Positions 34,809 through 43,543 of a stretch of DNA of 64,000 nt are shown here, piece by piece. The position numbers and the translations under genes were made by a program. Below the pieces are notes generated by a model. It did not search any database. It was given only the letters and a program-made list of their open reading frames with translations, and had not been told where the DNA came from. Numbering within the stretch: position 1 is the stretch's first letter; each line of letters starts with the position of its first letter. Source of the stretch: Pseudomaricurvus sp965656525 (GTDB lineage Bacteria > Pseudomonadota > Gammaproteobacteria > Pseudomonadales > Cellvibrionaceae); assembly GCA_965656525.1 (NCBI GenBank), contig CBFHKY010000001.1:124001-188000 (forward strand), written 5' to 3'.

Positions 34809-35807
34809 TTATAATAAGTTGAGCAGAGATTTTTTAAAGATCACTAAACGGGGGTTCGATGTACGTTTTGAATCAAAGATAAAAACGTATTCTTTACCAT
34901 TATCAGCGGCAGGTATCGTGCGTTTAAAACGAAACTTACCCACAAAGAAAGTCTGCTGCCCAGACTGTACTACGGTATCCACACGATACTGGTTCTTTCC
35001 AAGGTACTCGAAAGTTTGTGGCGTTATACTTTTACCCTCGATAAGCAGGTTTTTATACAGCGGCACGCCTGAAGGTCTCTTAGTCAGTTCGTTCAGGCGA
35101 CTCATCTCTTTACGAACAAACTCTAAAGCCTCTTCATCCAACATAGAAAGCTCATCGGCCTCAGAAAGCTCGTCGACGCTAGATGACTCAGGGGCAACAA
35201 CAGCGGCTGGTGCAATGGCTACCTCTTGGGGTTTTGCCAGGCTTTTCTCCATTTGCTGGCGCTGTATCGCAGCCGCCTTAGCTTTTTCAGCCTCTATACG
35301 TCTTTGCTGCTCTGCAAGCACCTGCTCAGCCTCTAAACGAGCAATTTTTGATTCTTGACTGGCAATTCGATCCTCAGACTTATTGATCTGACTTTTAACC
35401 TTGACTTCCAAAGCCTGAAGTTCGGCTACTTGTTCTTCAACCCAATTCAATCGCTTGGTTCGCGTCCTGATGGCTCTTTCCGCCATCGCTAAACTGTGCT
35501 CGACCAAGCTCAGTGCGCGCTCATTCTTTTCACTTGCCTCGGCTGACAGTGCAATTCGTGCCTCAGTATGGTTTTTTTGTGCCTCAATCAAGTCTTTTTC
35601 AGCATTTTGTAAATCTGATTTCGCATCAGCCAGCTTATTTTCAAAACCGAACAGCTCGTTTGCAATGTCCTCAAGCTCCGCCTGATGGTTTTCATGTGCC
35701 TGATGATAAAGATCCAATTTATTCTGCTCGGCAGATATCGAAGCAGCGGAACCCACTGCAGAAAAAAGCATAAGCGCCAGAAAGAAAAAGATACGACGAA
35801 ACATCAT
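34809..35807 (-). CDS. Unrecognised secreted coiled-coil protein
   Basis: I do not recognise this 332-residue protein. It has a signal peptide (RRIFFFLALMLFSAVGSAA), then a long charged heptad-like coiled coil from about 30 to 205, rich in Glu, Ala, Lys and Gln. An acidic linker (SSSVDELSEADELSMLDEE) leads to a C-terminal globular part from about 235 that looks mainly beta, ending KKSLLNLL. The layout recalls periplasmic scaffold proteins such as EnvC or CpoB, but there is no LytM or TPR domain. It is monocistronic, between the epimerase and uspA-like genes. Periplasmic location is inferred from the signal peptide. Confidence 0.75.
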   Translation of the reverse strand: MMFRRIFFFLALMLFSAVGSAASISAEQNKLDLYHQAHENHQAELEDIANELFGFENKLADAKSDLQNAEKDLIEAQKNHTEARIALSAEASEKNERALSLVEHSLAMAERAIRTRTKRLNWVEEQVAELQALEVKVKSQINKSEDRIASQESKIARLEAEQVLAEQQRRIEAEKAKAAAIQRQQMEKSLAKPQEVAIAPAAVVAPESSSVDELSEADELSMLDEEALEFVRKEMSRLNELTKRPSGVPLYKNLLIEGKSITPQTFEYLGKNQYRVDTVVQSGQQTFFVGKFRFKRTIPAADNGKEYVFIFDSKRTSNPRLVIFKKSLLNLL

Positions 35808-36019
35808 GTTTATAATTCTTGAAGTTGTATGTTAGCGAAGAATTTGGTGATCAAAACGTAGACCAAGGGCCACCGACTCACCCAATACCATAAATAAGCG
35901 ATGAAACTGTACCCACCTACCCAACCGATTACAAGTCTAAGCTGGGTGCTGAGGAGTGTGACTTCCCAAGAAAACGACTATTATTAGAACTCTATACCCA
36001 TGAATACGGTGAAAGGATA

Positions 36020-36451
36020 ATGCCCTACCACAAAATTCTTTGCGCAGTGGATCTAACTGCACCTGCTGAGCACGTACACCATCTGATTTCAAAGGCTTTA
36101 GACCTAAGCTCCTCGCCTAGCGATATCACCCTGATCCATGTACTAGAGCACCCTTTAACTGGGGCGGGCGAACTGGACACAATGGCCACAGAAGATGAGT
36201 TAATGGCTCATTTTCGTGTGAAAATGCAAAATACCTTAGCTGAATATCACTTAGACGAAAAACAAGGGCTTATTGCTCTTGGAAATCCGGCTTTTGACAT
36301 CCAAAAAATACAACAAGAAAATCACAGCGATCTCGTTGTCTTGGGACGATATAAAAAAGCATGGATACAGCGATTTCTAGACTCACAAAGTGACAACATC
36401 AATAATCAAGTCACCTGCGATACTTTAAACGTCAGCTTGTTGGATCTATAA
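36020..36451 (+). CDS. Universal stress protein, UspA-like
   Basis: A 143-residue Usp-fold protein. KILCAVDLTAPAEH at the start and DLVVLGRYKKAWIQRFL near the end align with E. coli UspA. As in UspA, the Gx2Gx9G(S/T) nucleotide loop is absent, so it probably does not bind ATP. GAAAGGA precedes the ATG. A six-codon open frame (36000-36020) ends in TAATG overlapping the start, which could be chance. It is transcribed alone toward the tRNA cluster. Confidence 0.85.
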   Translation: MPYHKILCAVDLTAPAEHVHHLISKALDLSSSPSDITLIHVLEHPLTGAGELDTMATEDELMAHFRVKMQNTLAEYHLDEKQGLIALGNPAFDIQKIQQENHSDLVVLGRYKKAWIQRFLDSQSDNINNQVTCDTLNVSLLDL

Positions 36452-36559
36452 ACGATCACAGAGTTGAGTAAGACTTCGAAGAAGGCAGCGGAAGAACCGC
36501 AGAGTTTTCCGTGAGCAGTTTTATAAAGTTCTGAATATAGGAGAATGAAAAGTAAAAAA

Positions 36560-36636
36560 TGGGGTGGACGATGGGACTTGAACCCACGACGACCGGAATC
36601 ACAATCCGGGGCTCTACCAACTGAGCTACGCCCACC
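36560..36636 (-). tRNA. tRNA-His (anticodon GTG)
   Basis: 77 nt with the extra 5' G (-1) opposite C73, typical of tRNA-His, an anticodon loop with GTG and an encoded CCA. Last gene of the Pro-Arg-His cluster. Confidence 0.95.
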
Positions 36637-36672
36637 ATTGATCGTATGATCGGTGTGCCAGAAATGCGCAAA

Positions 36673-36749
36673 TGGCGCACCCGGCAGGATTCGAACCTGC
36701 GACCATCCGCTTAGAAGGCGGATGCTCTATCCAACTGAGCTACGGGCGC
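36673..36749 (-). tRNA. tRNA-Arg (anticodon TCT)
   Basis: 77 nt, acceptor stem GCGCCCG / CGGGTGC with a wobble, anticodon TCT reading AGA, encoded CCA. Middle of the cluster. Confidence 0.95.
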
Positions 36750-36817
36750 TTTGTAATACCTTGCGGTAATATGGGAGCCCTAGACTCTCAGCCTTCCTAG
36801 GCTCGAACTGAGAAAAG

Positions 36818-36894
<77 letters not shown>

Positions 36895-36933
36895 AACATT
36901 TCCTTTTGGGCTGTTGCCCTTGAGGAGGTGCGC

Positions 36934-36962
36934 ATATTACCCATGACCCATTGCGGCGTCAA
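36934..36962 (-). promoter_or_regulatory. Promoter of the tRNA Pro-Arg-His operon
   Basis: On the minus strand TTGACG, a 17-nt spacer and TAATAT, followed by a GC-rich discriminator (GCGCACC). The discriminator is typical of stringently controlled stable-RNA promoters. Confidence 0.8.
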
Positions 36963-37162
36963 CGGCTTTTTTCAAAATATTTTTTATTGTTTGCAGAGGC
37001 TTATGCAATCACCGACATTTTGTTCACAATCTCGCCAAGCTGTTAATTTCACAAGCATTTTTTAGGTGGATATTGTGTTGGCCCTCAGCTCAGCTTATGG
37101 GAAAATACTCAGCTATATTTAGCATCTACATTCATCTGGTAAGCATAATCAAGGTACTCTTC

Positions 37163-38008
37163 ATGTCTGCACTGGTTCTAGACGGCAAAGCGTTGGCTCA
37201 AAAAACAGAACAAGAACTCTCAGCCCGCGTGGCAGAGCTCAAAGAAAAAAGCGGCGGGCAAACCCCTATCCTCGCGACCATTTTAGTCGGCGGCGACCCT
37301 GCATCGGCCACGTACGTTAAAATGAAGGGCAATGCTTGCACTCGTATTGGTATGGATTCATTAAAAGTAGAAATGCCGGAAGAAACCACTACCGAAGAAC
37401 TCTTGGCAAAAATCGAAGAGCTGAACGCCAGCGCCAACGTTCACGGAATCTTATTGCAACACCCTGTACCAGAACAGATTGATGAACGCGCTTGCTTTGA
37501 TGCTATTGCGTTAGCAAAAGACGTCGACGGCGTTACTTGCTTGGGATTTGGTCGTATGAGCATGGGGGAGCAAGCGTATGGTTGCGCCACGCCCAAAGGC
37601 ATCATGCGCTTATTGGAAGCTTACAATGTCGATTTAAGCGGCAAACACGCGGTTGTCGTTGGTCGCTCCCCTATTTTGGGAAAACCCATGGCCATGATGC
37701 TTTTAGAGGCCAACGCCACGGTCACAATTTGCCATTCCCGCACTCAAAACCTAGCCGCACACATTAAGCAAGCCGATATCGTCGTAGGGGCCGTAGGTAA
37801 ACCTGAATTTATCAAGGCAGACTGGATCAAGGATGGCGCTGTGGTGGTAGACGCGGGTTACCACCCCGGTGGCGTTGGAGACATTGAACTTGAGCCCCTC
37901 AAAGATCGTGTTGCAGCTTATACACCGGTACCTGGCGGCGTAGGCCCCATGACCATCAATACATTGATCTATCAATCCGTTGATTCTGGCGAGAAGAAAA
38001 TGGCCTAA
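37163..38008 (+). CDS. folD: Methylenetetrahydrofolate dehydrogenase / cyclohydrolase
   Basis: A 281-residue bifunctional enzyme of one-carbon metabolism that interconverts 5,10-methylene-, methenyl- and 10-formyl-THF. The catalytic lysine region YVKMKGNACTRIGM, the ILLQHPVPEQID and DVDGVTCLGFGRM motifs, VVVGRSPILGKPMA for NADP binding, and PVPGGVGPMTI are all present. The ATG at 37163 (MSALVLDGKAL) has AAGG 8 nt upstream; a longer in-frame reading to 37073 is not supported. It stands alone, with a strong hairpin after it. Confidence 0.96.
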   Translation: MSALVLDGKALAQKTEQELSARVAELKEKSGGQTPILATILVGGDPASATYVKMKGNACTRIGMDSLKVEMPEETTTEELLAKIEELNASANVHGILLQHPVPEQIDERACFDAIALAKDVDGVTCLGFGRMSMGEQAYGCATPKGIMRLLEAYNVDLSGKHAVVVGRSPILGKPMAMMLLEANATVTICHSRTQNLAAHIKQADIVVGAVGKPEFIKADWIKDGAVVVDAGYHPGGVGDIELEPLKDRVAAYTPVPGGVGPMTINTLIYQSVDSGEKKMA

Positions 38009-38026
38009 CGCCAAACACTTTACGAG

Positions 38027-38056
38027 GCGTCACGGCTTTTTCTAGCCTTGACGCCC
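38027..38056. terminator. Hairpin between folD and truC
   Basis: Stem GGCGTCA-c-GGC / GCC-t-TGACGCC, ten pairs with one mismatch and an 8-nt T-rich loop. No T run follows on either strand, so termination is uncertain. Confidence 0.4.
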
Positions 38057-38090
38057 TACTCCCCTTCACGCCTGTATTGGTTGAGTTCTT

Positions 38091-38861
38091 GTGCCCCCAC
38101 TATCCATCCTATATCAGGACGACAACCTGGTCGCCATTCATAAGCCCAGTGGATTACTGGTTCACCGAAGCCCTATTGATAAGCATGAAACTCGTTTTGC
38201 ATTGCAAATGGTCAGAGATCAAATTGGTCAGCGGGTCTACCCTCTACATCGGCTGGATAAGCCAACTTCTGGCGTTTTATTATTTGCATTAAGTTCCGAT
38301 ATTGCACGACACATGGGCAACCACTTCGCACAGCACAATATTGAAAAGCGTTACCTAGCGGTGGTCAGAGGCCACGCCCCCGATGCGGGTTTTATCGATC
38401 ACGCGCTGAAAGAAGAGTGGGATAAAATGGCTGATGGCAAGCTGCAAACGGATAAACCCTCGCAGTTGGCCCAAACTCATTACCGTCGGCTGGCAACTGC
38501 TGAGCTGCCTGTTATGATCGAAACCTACCCTCAAAGCCGCTATTCTCTGGTTGAATGCAAACCGCTCACAGGGCGCAAACACCAAATAAGGCGACACTTA
38601 AAGCACATCAACCACCCTATTATCGGTGATGCAAAACATGGTCGCGGCCGTCATAATCGGTTTTTTCGCGATCAGTTGAATGTAGATCGGCTGCTTTTAC
38701 ACGCCGCTAGCCTATCATTCCCTCACCCTGAAACCGGGCACACCACTCATGTTCACGCCCCGCTTCAGGGTTCAATGTTTCAGCTGTTGGATCGGTTTGG
38801 CTGGCTGCCTCAGCTGCAACCTGAATGGGTGCCGACCATCACCGAGGAATTCTTATTATGA
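38091..38861 (+). CDS. truC: tRNA pseudouridine(65) synthase TruC
   Basis: A 256-residue RluA-family enzyme. The opening ILYQDDNLVAIHKPSGLLVHRSPIDKHE and VRDQIGQRVYPLHRLDKPTSG are typical of TruC, which modifies U65 of some tRNAs. The catalytic aspartate is in HRLDKPTSG, and CKPLTGRKHQIRRHLKHINHPIIGD forms the conserved C-terminal motif. The start is GTG. Its stop overlaps the rsuA start by 4 bp, so the two synthases are coupled. RluA-type rRNA specificity is less likely given the N-terminus. Confidence 0.88.
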   Translation: MPPLSILYQDDNLVAIHKPSGLLVHRSPIDKHETRFALQMVRDQIGQRVYPLHRLDKPTSGVLLFALSSDIARHMGNHFAQHNIEKRYLAVVRGHAPDAGFIDHALKEEWDKMADGKLQTDKPSQLAQTHYRRLATAELPVMIETYPQSRYSLVECKPLTGRKHQIRRHLKHINHPIIGDAKHGRGRHNRFFRDQLNVDRLLLHAASLSFPHPETGHTTHVHAPLQGSMFQLLDRFGWLPQLQPEWVPTITEEFLL

Positions 38862-39553
38862 GACTCGATAAATACGTGAGTCAGGTTACTGACTTATCAC
38901 GCAAAGACGTCAAACGATTATTGCGTAGCGGCGCCGTTACAGTTGACGGAGAAAGTATCAAAGTCGCTACGTTTTCAGTGCCTGAAGATGCTCAAGTCTG
39001 CATAGACAATGAGCCACTGGCATGGCCATCTGATCGTTACTTTCTTCTACATAAGCCCAAAGGCTACGTGTGCGTCACGAAAGATCAAGACCACCCGACA
39101 GTACTAGAGCTGCTGGACGAACCTAATGTCGACAAACTGCAGATTGCTGGCCGTTTGGATATCGATACCACAGGGCTTGTTCTGATTACTGATAACGGAC
39201 GCTGGAACCATGCGGTCACCAGTCCCAAACGCGATTGCAAAAAAACGTATTTGGCCACACTGGCAGAAAACATTTCACCCGAGACGACAACTCGCTTTGC
39301 CGAGGGCGTTATGCTGGATGGCGAATTTAAGCCGACACAACCCGCAGCACTCGAAGTCCTCTACAGCAACGAAGCCAAGCTTACGATTCGCGAAGGGAAA
39401 TACCACCAAGTGAAACGCATGTTTGCCGCAGTGGGGAATAAAGTAGAAGAGTTACATCGCTTACAGGTTGGCGACATTGTACTTGAAGACACGCTCGAAG
39501 AAGGCGACTACCGTCCTTTGACAGAAGCAGAGATCCGCAGTGTTCAGTTGTAA
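38858..39553 (+). CDS. rsuA: 16S rRNA pseudouridine(516) synthase RsuA
   Basis: A 231-residue enzyme. An N-terminal S4 RNA-binding domain (MRLDKYVSQ ... LLRSGAVTVDG) precedes the catalytic domain with the active aspartate in AGRLDIDTTGLVL. The C-terminal EGKYHQVKRMFAAVGNKVEELHR motif is standard. The ATG at 38858 overlaps the truC stop (ATGA) and has GAGGA upstream, deciding the start over a longer in-frame reading. Confidence 0.92.
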   Translation: MRLDKYVSQVTDLSRKDVKRLLRSGAVTVDGESIKVATFSVPEDAQVCIDNEPLAWPSDRYFLLHKPKGYVCVTKDQDHPTVLELLDEPNVDKLQIAGRLDIDTTGLVLITDNGRWNHAVTSPKRDCKKTYLATLAENISPETTTRFAEGVMLDGEFKPTQPAALEVLYSNEAKLTIREGKYHQVKRMFAAVGNKVEELHRLQVGDIVLEDTLEEGDYRPLTEAEIRSVQL

Positions 39554-39648
39554 GCGGATGACATCTGATTGCTCATCAAAACGACAACCCAGAGATGAAG
39601 CCCGTTTATTGGCGGGTGATTACTTTTCAACGCAAGAGGTTACAGAGT

Positions 39649-40725
39649 GTGTCTGACCCAAGCTTTCAACTAACCACAGGGGCGTTTAACGATATAACAG
39701 GGCCAACGTTGTGGGTGGTGGACGAGAACATTTCTGAAGCCTTTGAGCATGTGGCACCACACCCGCAACTCAGTGTAATCACAAATCGTTATGACATTTG
39801 GGCCAACGCAACCGCCAAAGGCTTTTCCGTTACGCTGTGTGATTACGATTTTACGGCCTTTAATAGCTCGATGTTTCATCGCGTTGTTTATCGTATATCT
39901 AAAGAGCGCCCAGTGGTTCATCACGTTATCAATGAAAGCTGGCGGGTACTGGCCCCCCACGGCACACTGTGGTTAGCGGGTGAAAAAAGCGAAGGCATAA
40001 AAGGTTTTATCGATAAAGCCGGAAAACTGCTCCAGAACCGTCAAAGTGCAGAGAAGCACGGTACAGCATACCGAGCCATTCTTACTAAAAATTGCGACTT
40101 TGATACAGCCGCTGAACTTGATACCAAGCAATATTCTCAGCAGCGTACAGTCGCCACCATCGAAGTCGATAACCATCCGCTAACCATCCGCTCGAAGCCT
40201 GGAGTATACGGCTGGCAGAAGTTAGACCAAGGCAGTCAGCTGTTGATGGATACTGTAGAGGCGCACTTCCTTCACCACCCTTACCCAAAGTCGCTACTGG
40301 ATTTAGGTTGCGGTTATGGCTATTTAACACTGCGCACTCGGCATTGGGGTTGCCAAACTCGATTTGCCACTGATAACAACGTGGCGGCCATTAATTGTGC
40401 ACGTACCAATATCGATCGAGCCAACATGAAGGTTCACATCAGTGTGGACGACTGTGGTAGTAAACTGAGCACCCCTGTCGAGGCTATTCTCTGTAACCCG
40501 CCATTTCACAAAGGCTTTCAAACCAGCAGCGAATTAACGCGACTCTTTCTGCAGCAAAGTGCGCGATTATTACAGCCCGCTGGAACCGCCTTTTTTGTAG
40601 TAAATCACTTTATCGCGCTGGAAAAACTGGCCACTCATTACTTCAAAGAGCTAACGGTTTTACACAGTGACAAACACTTTAAAGTTATAGCTCTGCGCCA
40701 ATCCTTCAAGGGCTCACTCGCTTAA
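39649..40725 (+). CDS. RsmC/RlmG-family rRNA guanine-N2 methyltransferase
   Basis: A 358-residue duplicated methyltransferase. The N-terminal half is a degenerate copy, while the C-terminal half has motif I (LLDLGCGYGYLTL) and the N2-guanine signature CNPPFHKGFQT. RsmC methylates G1207 of 16S rRNA and RlmG G1835 of 23S rRNA; the sequence best fits RsmC by length, but I cannot decide firmly. The GTG at 39649 has AAGAGG 9 nt before it; an ATG at 39595 would add 18 residues. It ends 6 bp from the convergent next gene. Confidence 0.82.
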   Translation: MSDPSFQLTTGAFNDITGPTLWVVDENISEAFEHVAPHPQLSVITNRYDIWANATAKGFSVTLCDYDFTAFNSSMFHRVVYRISKERPVVHHVINESWRVLAPHGTLWLAGEKSEGIKGFIDKAGKLLQNRQSAEKHGTAYRAILTKNCDFDTAAELDTKQYSQQRTVATIEVDNHPLTIRSKPGVYGWQKLDQGSQLLMDTVEAHFLHHPYPKSLLDLGCGYGYLTLRTRHWGCQTRFATDNNVAAINCARTNIDRANMKVHISVDDCGSKLSTPVEAILCNPPFHKGFQTSSELTRLFLQQSARLLQPAGTAFFVVNHFIALEKLATHYFKELTVLHSDKHFKVIALRQSFKGSLA

Positions 40726-40731
40726 CGCCTT

Positions 40732-41484
40732 TTAATACAACGGTTTGAGGGTAAAATTGAGCCGGCAGGATGCCTTCGTGCGGTCCAACACTGGGTATCG
40801 CTGAAGGCGTCGCTGAAACTCTGTTTCTGAACACTCTTGCTGAGCAAAGACCCCAACATGGTTTTCATACCTAGGCGCGGTGAATTGCCAAATTTGGGCC
40901 CACTGGGAATCGGGTTGGTCACACACAGATAACCAATAACTGCTTTTTAAGGATCGCCTAGATTCAAAATTCACCACAATCACCCCGTCGGGGGTCAAAT
41001 GTTTTGACAATAATTGCGACCATGACTCATCCATCGTAATAGCACGAACCGCCTCGCCTTCTAACTCCCCAAAGAGATCATCGACAATATAATCAAAAGC
41101 AGGCCCTTGGTAGGCCGCCAACCAATCCTTCGCATCGGCTTCTAACAACAAGACATTCGATTGAGTAACACCAAAGAATTCACGAGCGGCGTATAAGTGG
41201 GCTGCGCAAAGGTCGACCCCAACGATCAGTTCTGGCGACATAAAATGATTAATTTGTCGAATCACTGCACCACCGCCAACACCCAACACCAGAACCCGGC
41301 GCGGCCCCGAGGGCGATACCACTAATGTAGGTAAAAACAGCAAATCCCATAGTGAGCCATCAACGGGCTTCCGTGGATTATATTGACTGTGAAACACGCC
41401 ATTGGTGTAAAGTCGGCGAGTTTCACCTGCACTGCGCACTTGGTACACCGTGTCTTCTTGGCGGTGCCACCAAAGAATCGCCAT
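40732..41484 (-). CDS. Spermidine synthase-like protein
   Basis: A 250-residue Rossmann-fold protein of the spermidine synthase superfamily. RVLVLGVGGGAVIRQI, then VGVDLCAAHLYAAREFF and FDYIVDDLFGE are visible. The polyamine synthase motif GGGDG lacks its aspartate here (GGGAV), so aminopropyl transfer is doubtful and another role is likely. It is convergent with the rsmC-like gene. Confidence 0.75.
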   Translation of the reverse strand: MAILWWHRQEDTVYQVRSAGETRRLYTNGVFHSQYNPRKPVDGSLWDLLFLPTLVVSPSGPRRVLVLGVGGGAVIRQINHFMSPELIVGVDLCAAHLYAAREFFGVTQSNVLLLEADAKDWLAAYQGPAFDYIVDDLFGELEGEAVRAITMDESWSQLLSKHLTPDGVIVVNFESRRSLKSSYWLSVCDQPDSQWAQIWQFTAPRYENHVGVFAQQECSETEFQRRLQRYPVLDRTKASCRLNFTLKPLY

Positions 41485-41567
41485 AAACGGTTAAGCCTTT
41501 AAGGTTTGTGTTTATTATTTCAATTTTTCACACACTTAAATGTGACAACACCAAGTGATGATGAATA

Positions 41568-42140
41568 TTAAGAGCGGCCTTTGAGGTAAGACATAGCTTC
41601 GTTCAACTCGATTAACTCATCGCCATCGCCCCCTCTGTCTGGGTGACACGCCATCACCCTTTGTCGGTATTTTTTCTTGATATCGGCATCCGATGCCGAG
41701 GCCTCTAAGCCCAATAGAGCCAGTGCTTTATCTCGTTTACTGGGACGCATAAAGCGTTGCCAAAATTGTGACAACAAGTCATCCACCGAAGCATCGTTAG
41801 CGTTACGGAAGTGTTGCCAATCTAAATAATAGCTCGCCAAAGGTTGCTGAGCACCGATACCCAATTGACGCTCACCACTTAAGGCTTGGGTGCTTAGCTC
41901 AATGTGAAGCGCTGATATGGATAAAAACCCGAGGTTTTGCTCAAGATAAGTCTGCTGTAACTGAAACAAAGCGTTCATCACCAAAAAGTGAGCACGAAAC
42001 AACGACAGAGATTCACGGGCATAGTGTGGATCCAAGCAGTGCTGATCTACTAAGGCTTTTAAAAGCTGGTGTTCAGACCAGACAGTGTTGGGGGCTGCCC
42101 GCAACAGGTCATCAATACTTGTGAGTAACGGATTATCCAT
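41568..42140 (-). CDS. DnaJ-related protein with C-terminal J domain
   Basis: A 190-residue protein. The first 110 residues match the DNAJ_related N-terminal type (PNTVWSEHQLLKALVDQ, LFRAHFLVMNALFQLQ). The last 60 form a short J domain with the essential HPD in VMACHPDRGGDGDELIELNEAM. It should stimulate an Hsp70 partner; the client is unknown. It lies 83 bp upstream of the spermidine synthase-like gene on the same strand. Confidence 0.85.
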   Translation of the reverse strand: MDNPLLTSIDDLLRAAPNTVWSEHQLLKALVDQHCLDPHYARESLSLFRAHFLVMNALFQLQQTYLEQNLGFLSISALHIELSTQALSGERQLGIGAQQPLASYYLDWQHFRNANDASVDDLLSQFWQRFMRPSKRDKALALLGLEASASDADIKKKYRQRVMACHPDRGGDGDELIELNEAMSYLKGRS

Positions 42141-42402
42141 TTAGGCCTCAATTGACAAAGACACTCAACACTCCGTGAAGGTTATCTCTAGATTTCAGAA
42201 CAATTGAAAGGTTTACCTCTTTTTAGTGTTAGAAAAACTATCCAAACTAAAGAAGAAACCGTTGCAATCAACCGATTATCAATAAGTTAAACGCTAATTA
42301 TAAAGTTAATTCTATGTTGATGCTTAGAGTTTGCAACTTTATAATCGCCGCCACTGCCGTGAAACGGCCCATAGCACTGCACAACTCTACTTAGGTATTT
42401 TC

Positions 42403-42684
42403 ATGTTTAAAACAAATGAATATTTTGATGGCAACGTAAAATCCATAGCCTTCCAGACAGAAACCCTACCCGCCACAATCGGAGTTATGGCCCAAGGTGA
42501 TTATGAGTTTGGTACCTCACAAAAAGAATACATGACTGTGACCAGCGGGCGTCTCACCGTTCAGCTTCCTGGCCGCGACGACTGGCAAACCTTCCAGTCC
42601 GGTGACACGTTTGAGATTGAAGCCAACTTGTCTTTTAAAGTGAAGGTGGAAGTAGAGACTTCTTATTTGTGCTTATACGAATAA
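42403..42684 (+). CDS. ppnP: Pyrimidine/purine nucleoside phosphorylase PpnP
   Basis: A 93-residue cupin (formerly YaiE, DUF1255) that phosphorolyses several nucleosides to base and ribose-1-phosphate. NEYFDGNVKSIAFQ, TIGVMAQGDYEFGTSQKEYMTV and FQSGDTFEIEANLSFKVKV match the family over its full length. The ATG at 42403 follows an AGG; a longer in-frame reading from 42331 is not supported. It is convergent with the RluA-like gene, 20 bp away. Confidence 0.93.
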   Translation: MFKTNEYFDGNVKSIAFQTETLPATIGVMAQGDYEFGTSQKEYMTVTSGRLTVQLPGRDDWQTFQSGDTFEIEANLSFKVKVEVETSYLCLYE

Positions 42685-42704
42685 GCCGCTGTGCAATGGG
42701 CTGA

Positions 42705-43403
42705 TCAGGGCAATTCTGGCCAGCCTAGCGATTGCGCATCTTGCCACACCAATAATTGTTGATGACACTTTTCATCGGCAAAGTGCTTTCCTTGCGATGG
42801 AAGACACTGGTAATGCTTAATCTCACCACGAAAGGGTACACTGAGCTGCCAAGCGTGCAGATATAAACGATCAGCGTCAGTACCACCGTAGCGTTCATCC
42901 CCCAGTATTGGCACCCCTAACGACTTCAGCATCACTCGCAATTGATGGGTTTTTCCCGTTCGCGGCTTCAATAAATACAATCGCACGCCAGGCCATAGCG
43001 ACACACTGAAAAACTGTGTAATGGCTGGATTGTCTCGCCCCGGCAGCAGTTTCCAACTACCGTTTCGGGCTTTAGCCATATCACCGATGACAGCACCTTG
43101 TTTTTTACGTGGTTTACGGTCACTCAAAGCAATATAGTATTTGGTCGCTTGGCGAGCAGCAAAAACAGCCGACAACTCTTGATTGGCCGCCAAAGTCTTT
43201 GCCATGATCACAATACCAGATGTTGGCTCATCCAAACGGTGCACGGGGTATAACTTTTCCAGCCCGAGGTCTCTTGCTACTAATTTCAAAAGACTCGTTG
43301 CAGCCTCCTTCGACACAACGTGCTGAGGCGTTTGCACCTGTATACCTGACCACTTGTTGACGACCACAAAATCCTCGTTATGATCAAGCAATGTATAACG
43401 CAC
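42705..43403 (-). CDS. RluA-family RNA pseudouridine synthase
   Basis: A 232-residue synthase with the catalytic aspartate in PVHRLDEPTSGIVIMAK and the LLKPRTGKTHQLRVMLKSLGVPILGDERYGG motif. There is no S4 domain. It resembles the TIGR01621 subgroup whose RNA target is not established. Together with truC and rsuA this makes three pseudouridine synthases within 5.3 kb. Confidence 0.87.
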   Translation of the reverse strand: MRYTLLDHNEDFVVVNKWSGIQVQTPQHVVSKEAATSLLKLVARDLGLEKLYPVHRLDEPTSGIVIMAKTLAANQELSAVFAARQATKYYIALSDRKPRKKQGAVIGDMAKARNGSWKLLPGRDNPAITQFFSVSLWPGVRLYLLKPRTGKTHQLRVMLKSLGVPILGDERYGGTDADRLYLHAWQLSVPFRGEIKHYQCLPSQGKHFADEKCHQQLLVWQDAQSLGWPELP

Positions 43404-43543
43404 AGAATATCCTCAATAATCCAAATTAAGGGGGCAAGATTACATCAACAAGTTTGAACTGTATCAATATGTTTTGTATCTGATAGCCTAAGATGGAAAA
43501 CAGAACGGGGATACCCGATGTTTGTGGATAGAAAGGAGTTGCC

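Noticed and set aside
34819..35358. 179-codon open frame on the plus strand
   Set aside because: It is antisense to the coiled-coil gene, Ser/Ala rich and without a ribosome site or recognisable motif; it mirrors the repetitive Glu/Ala codons of the real gene.
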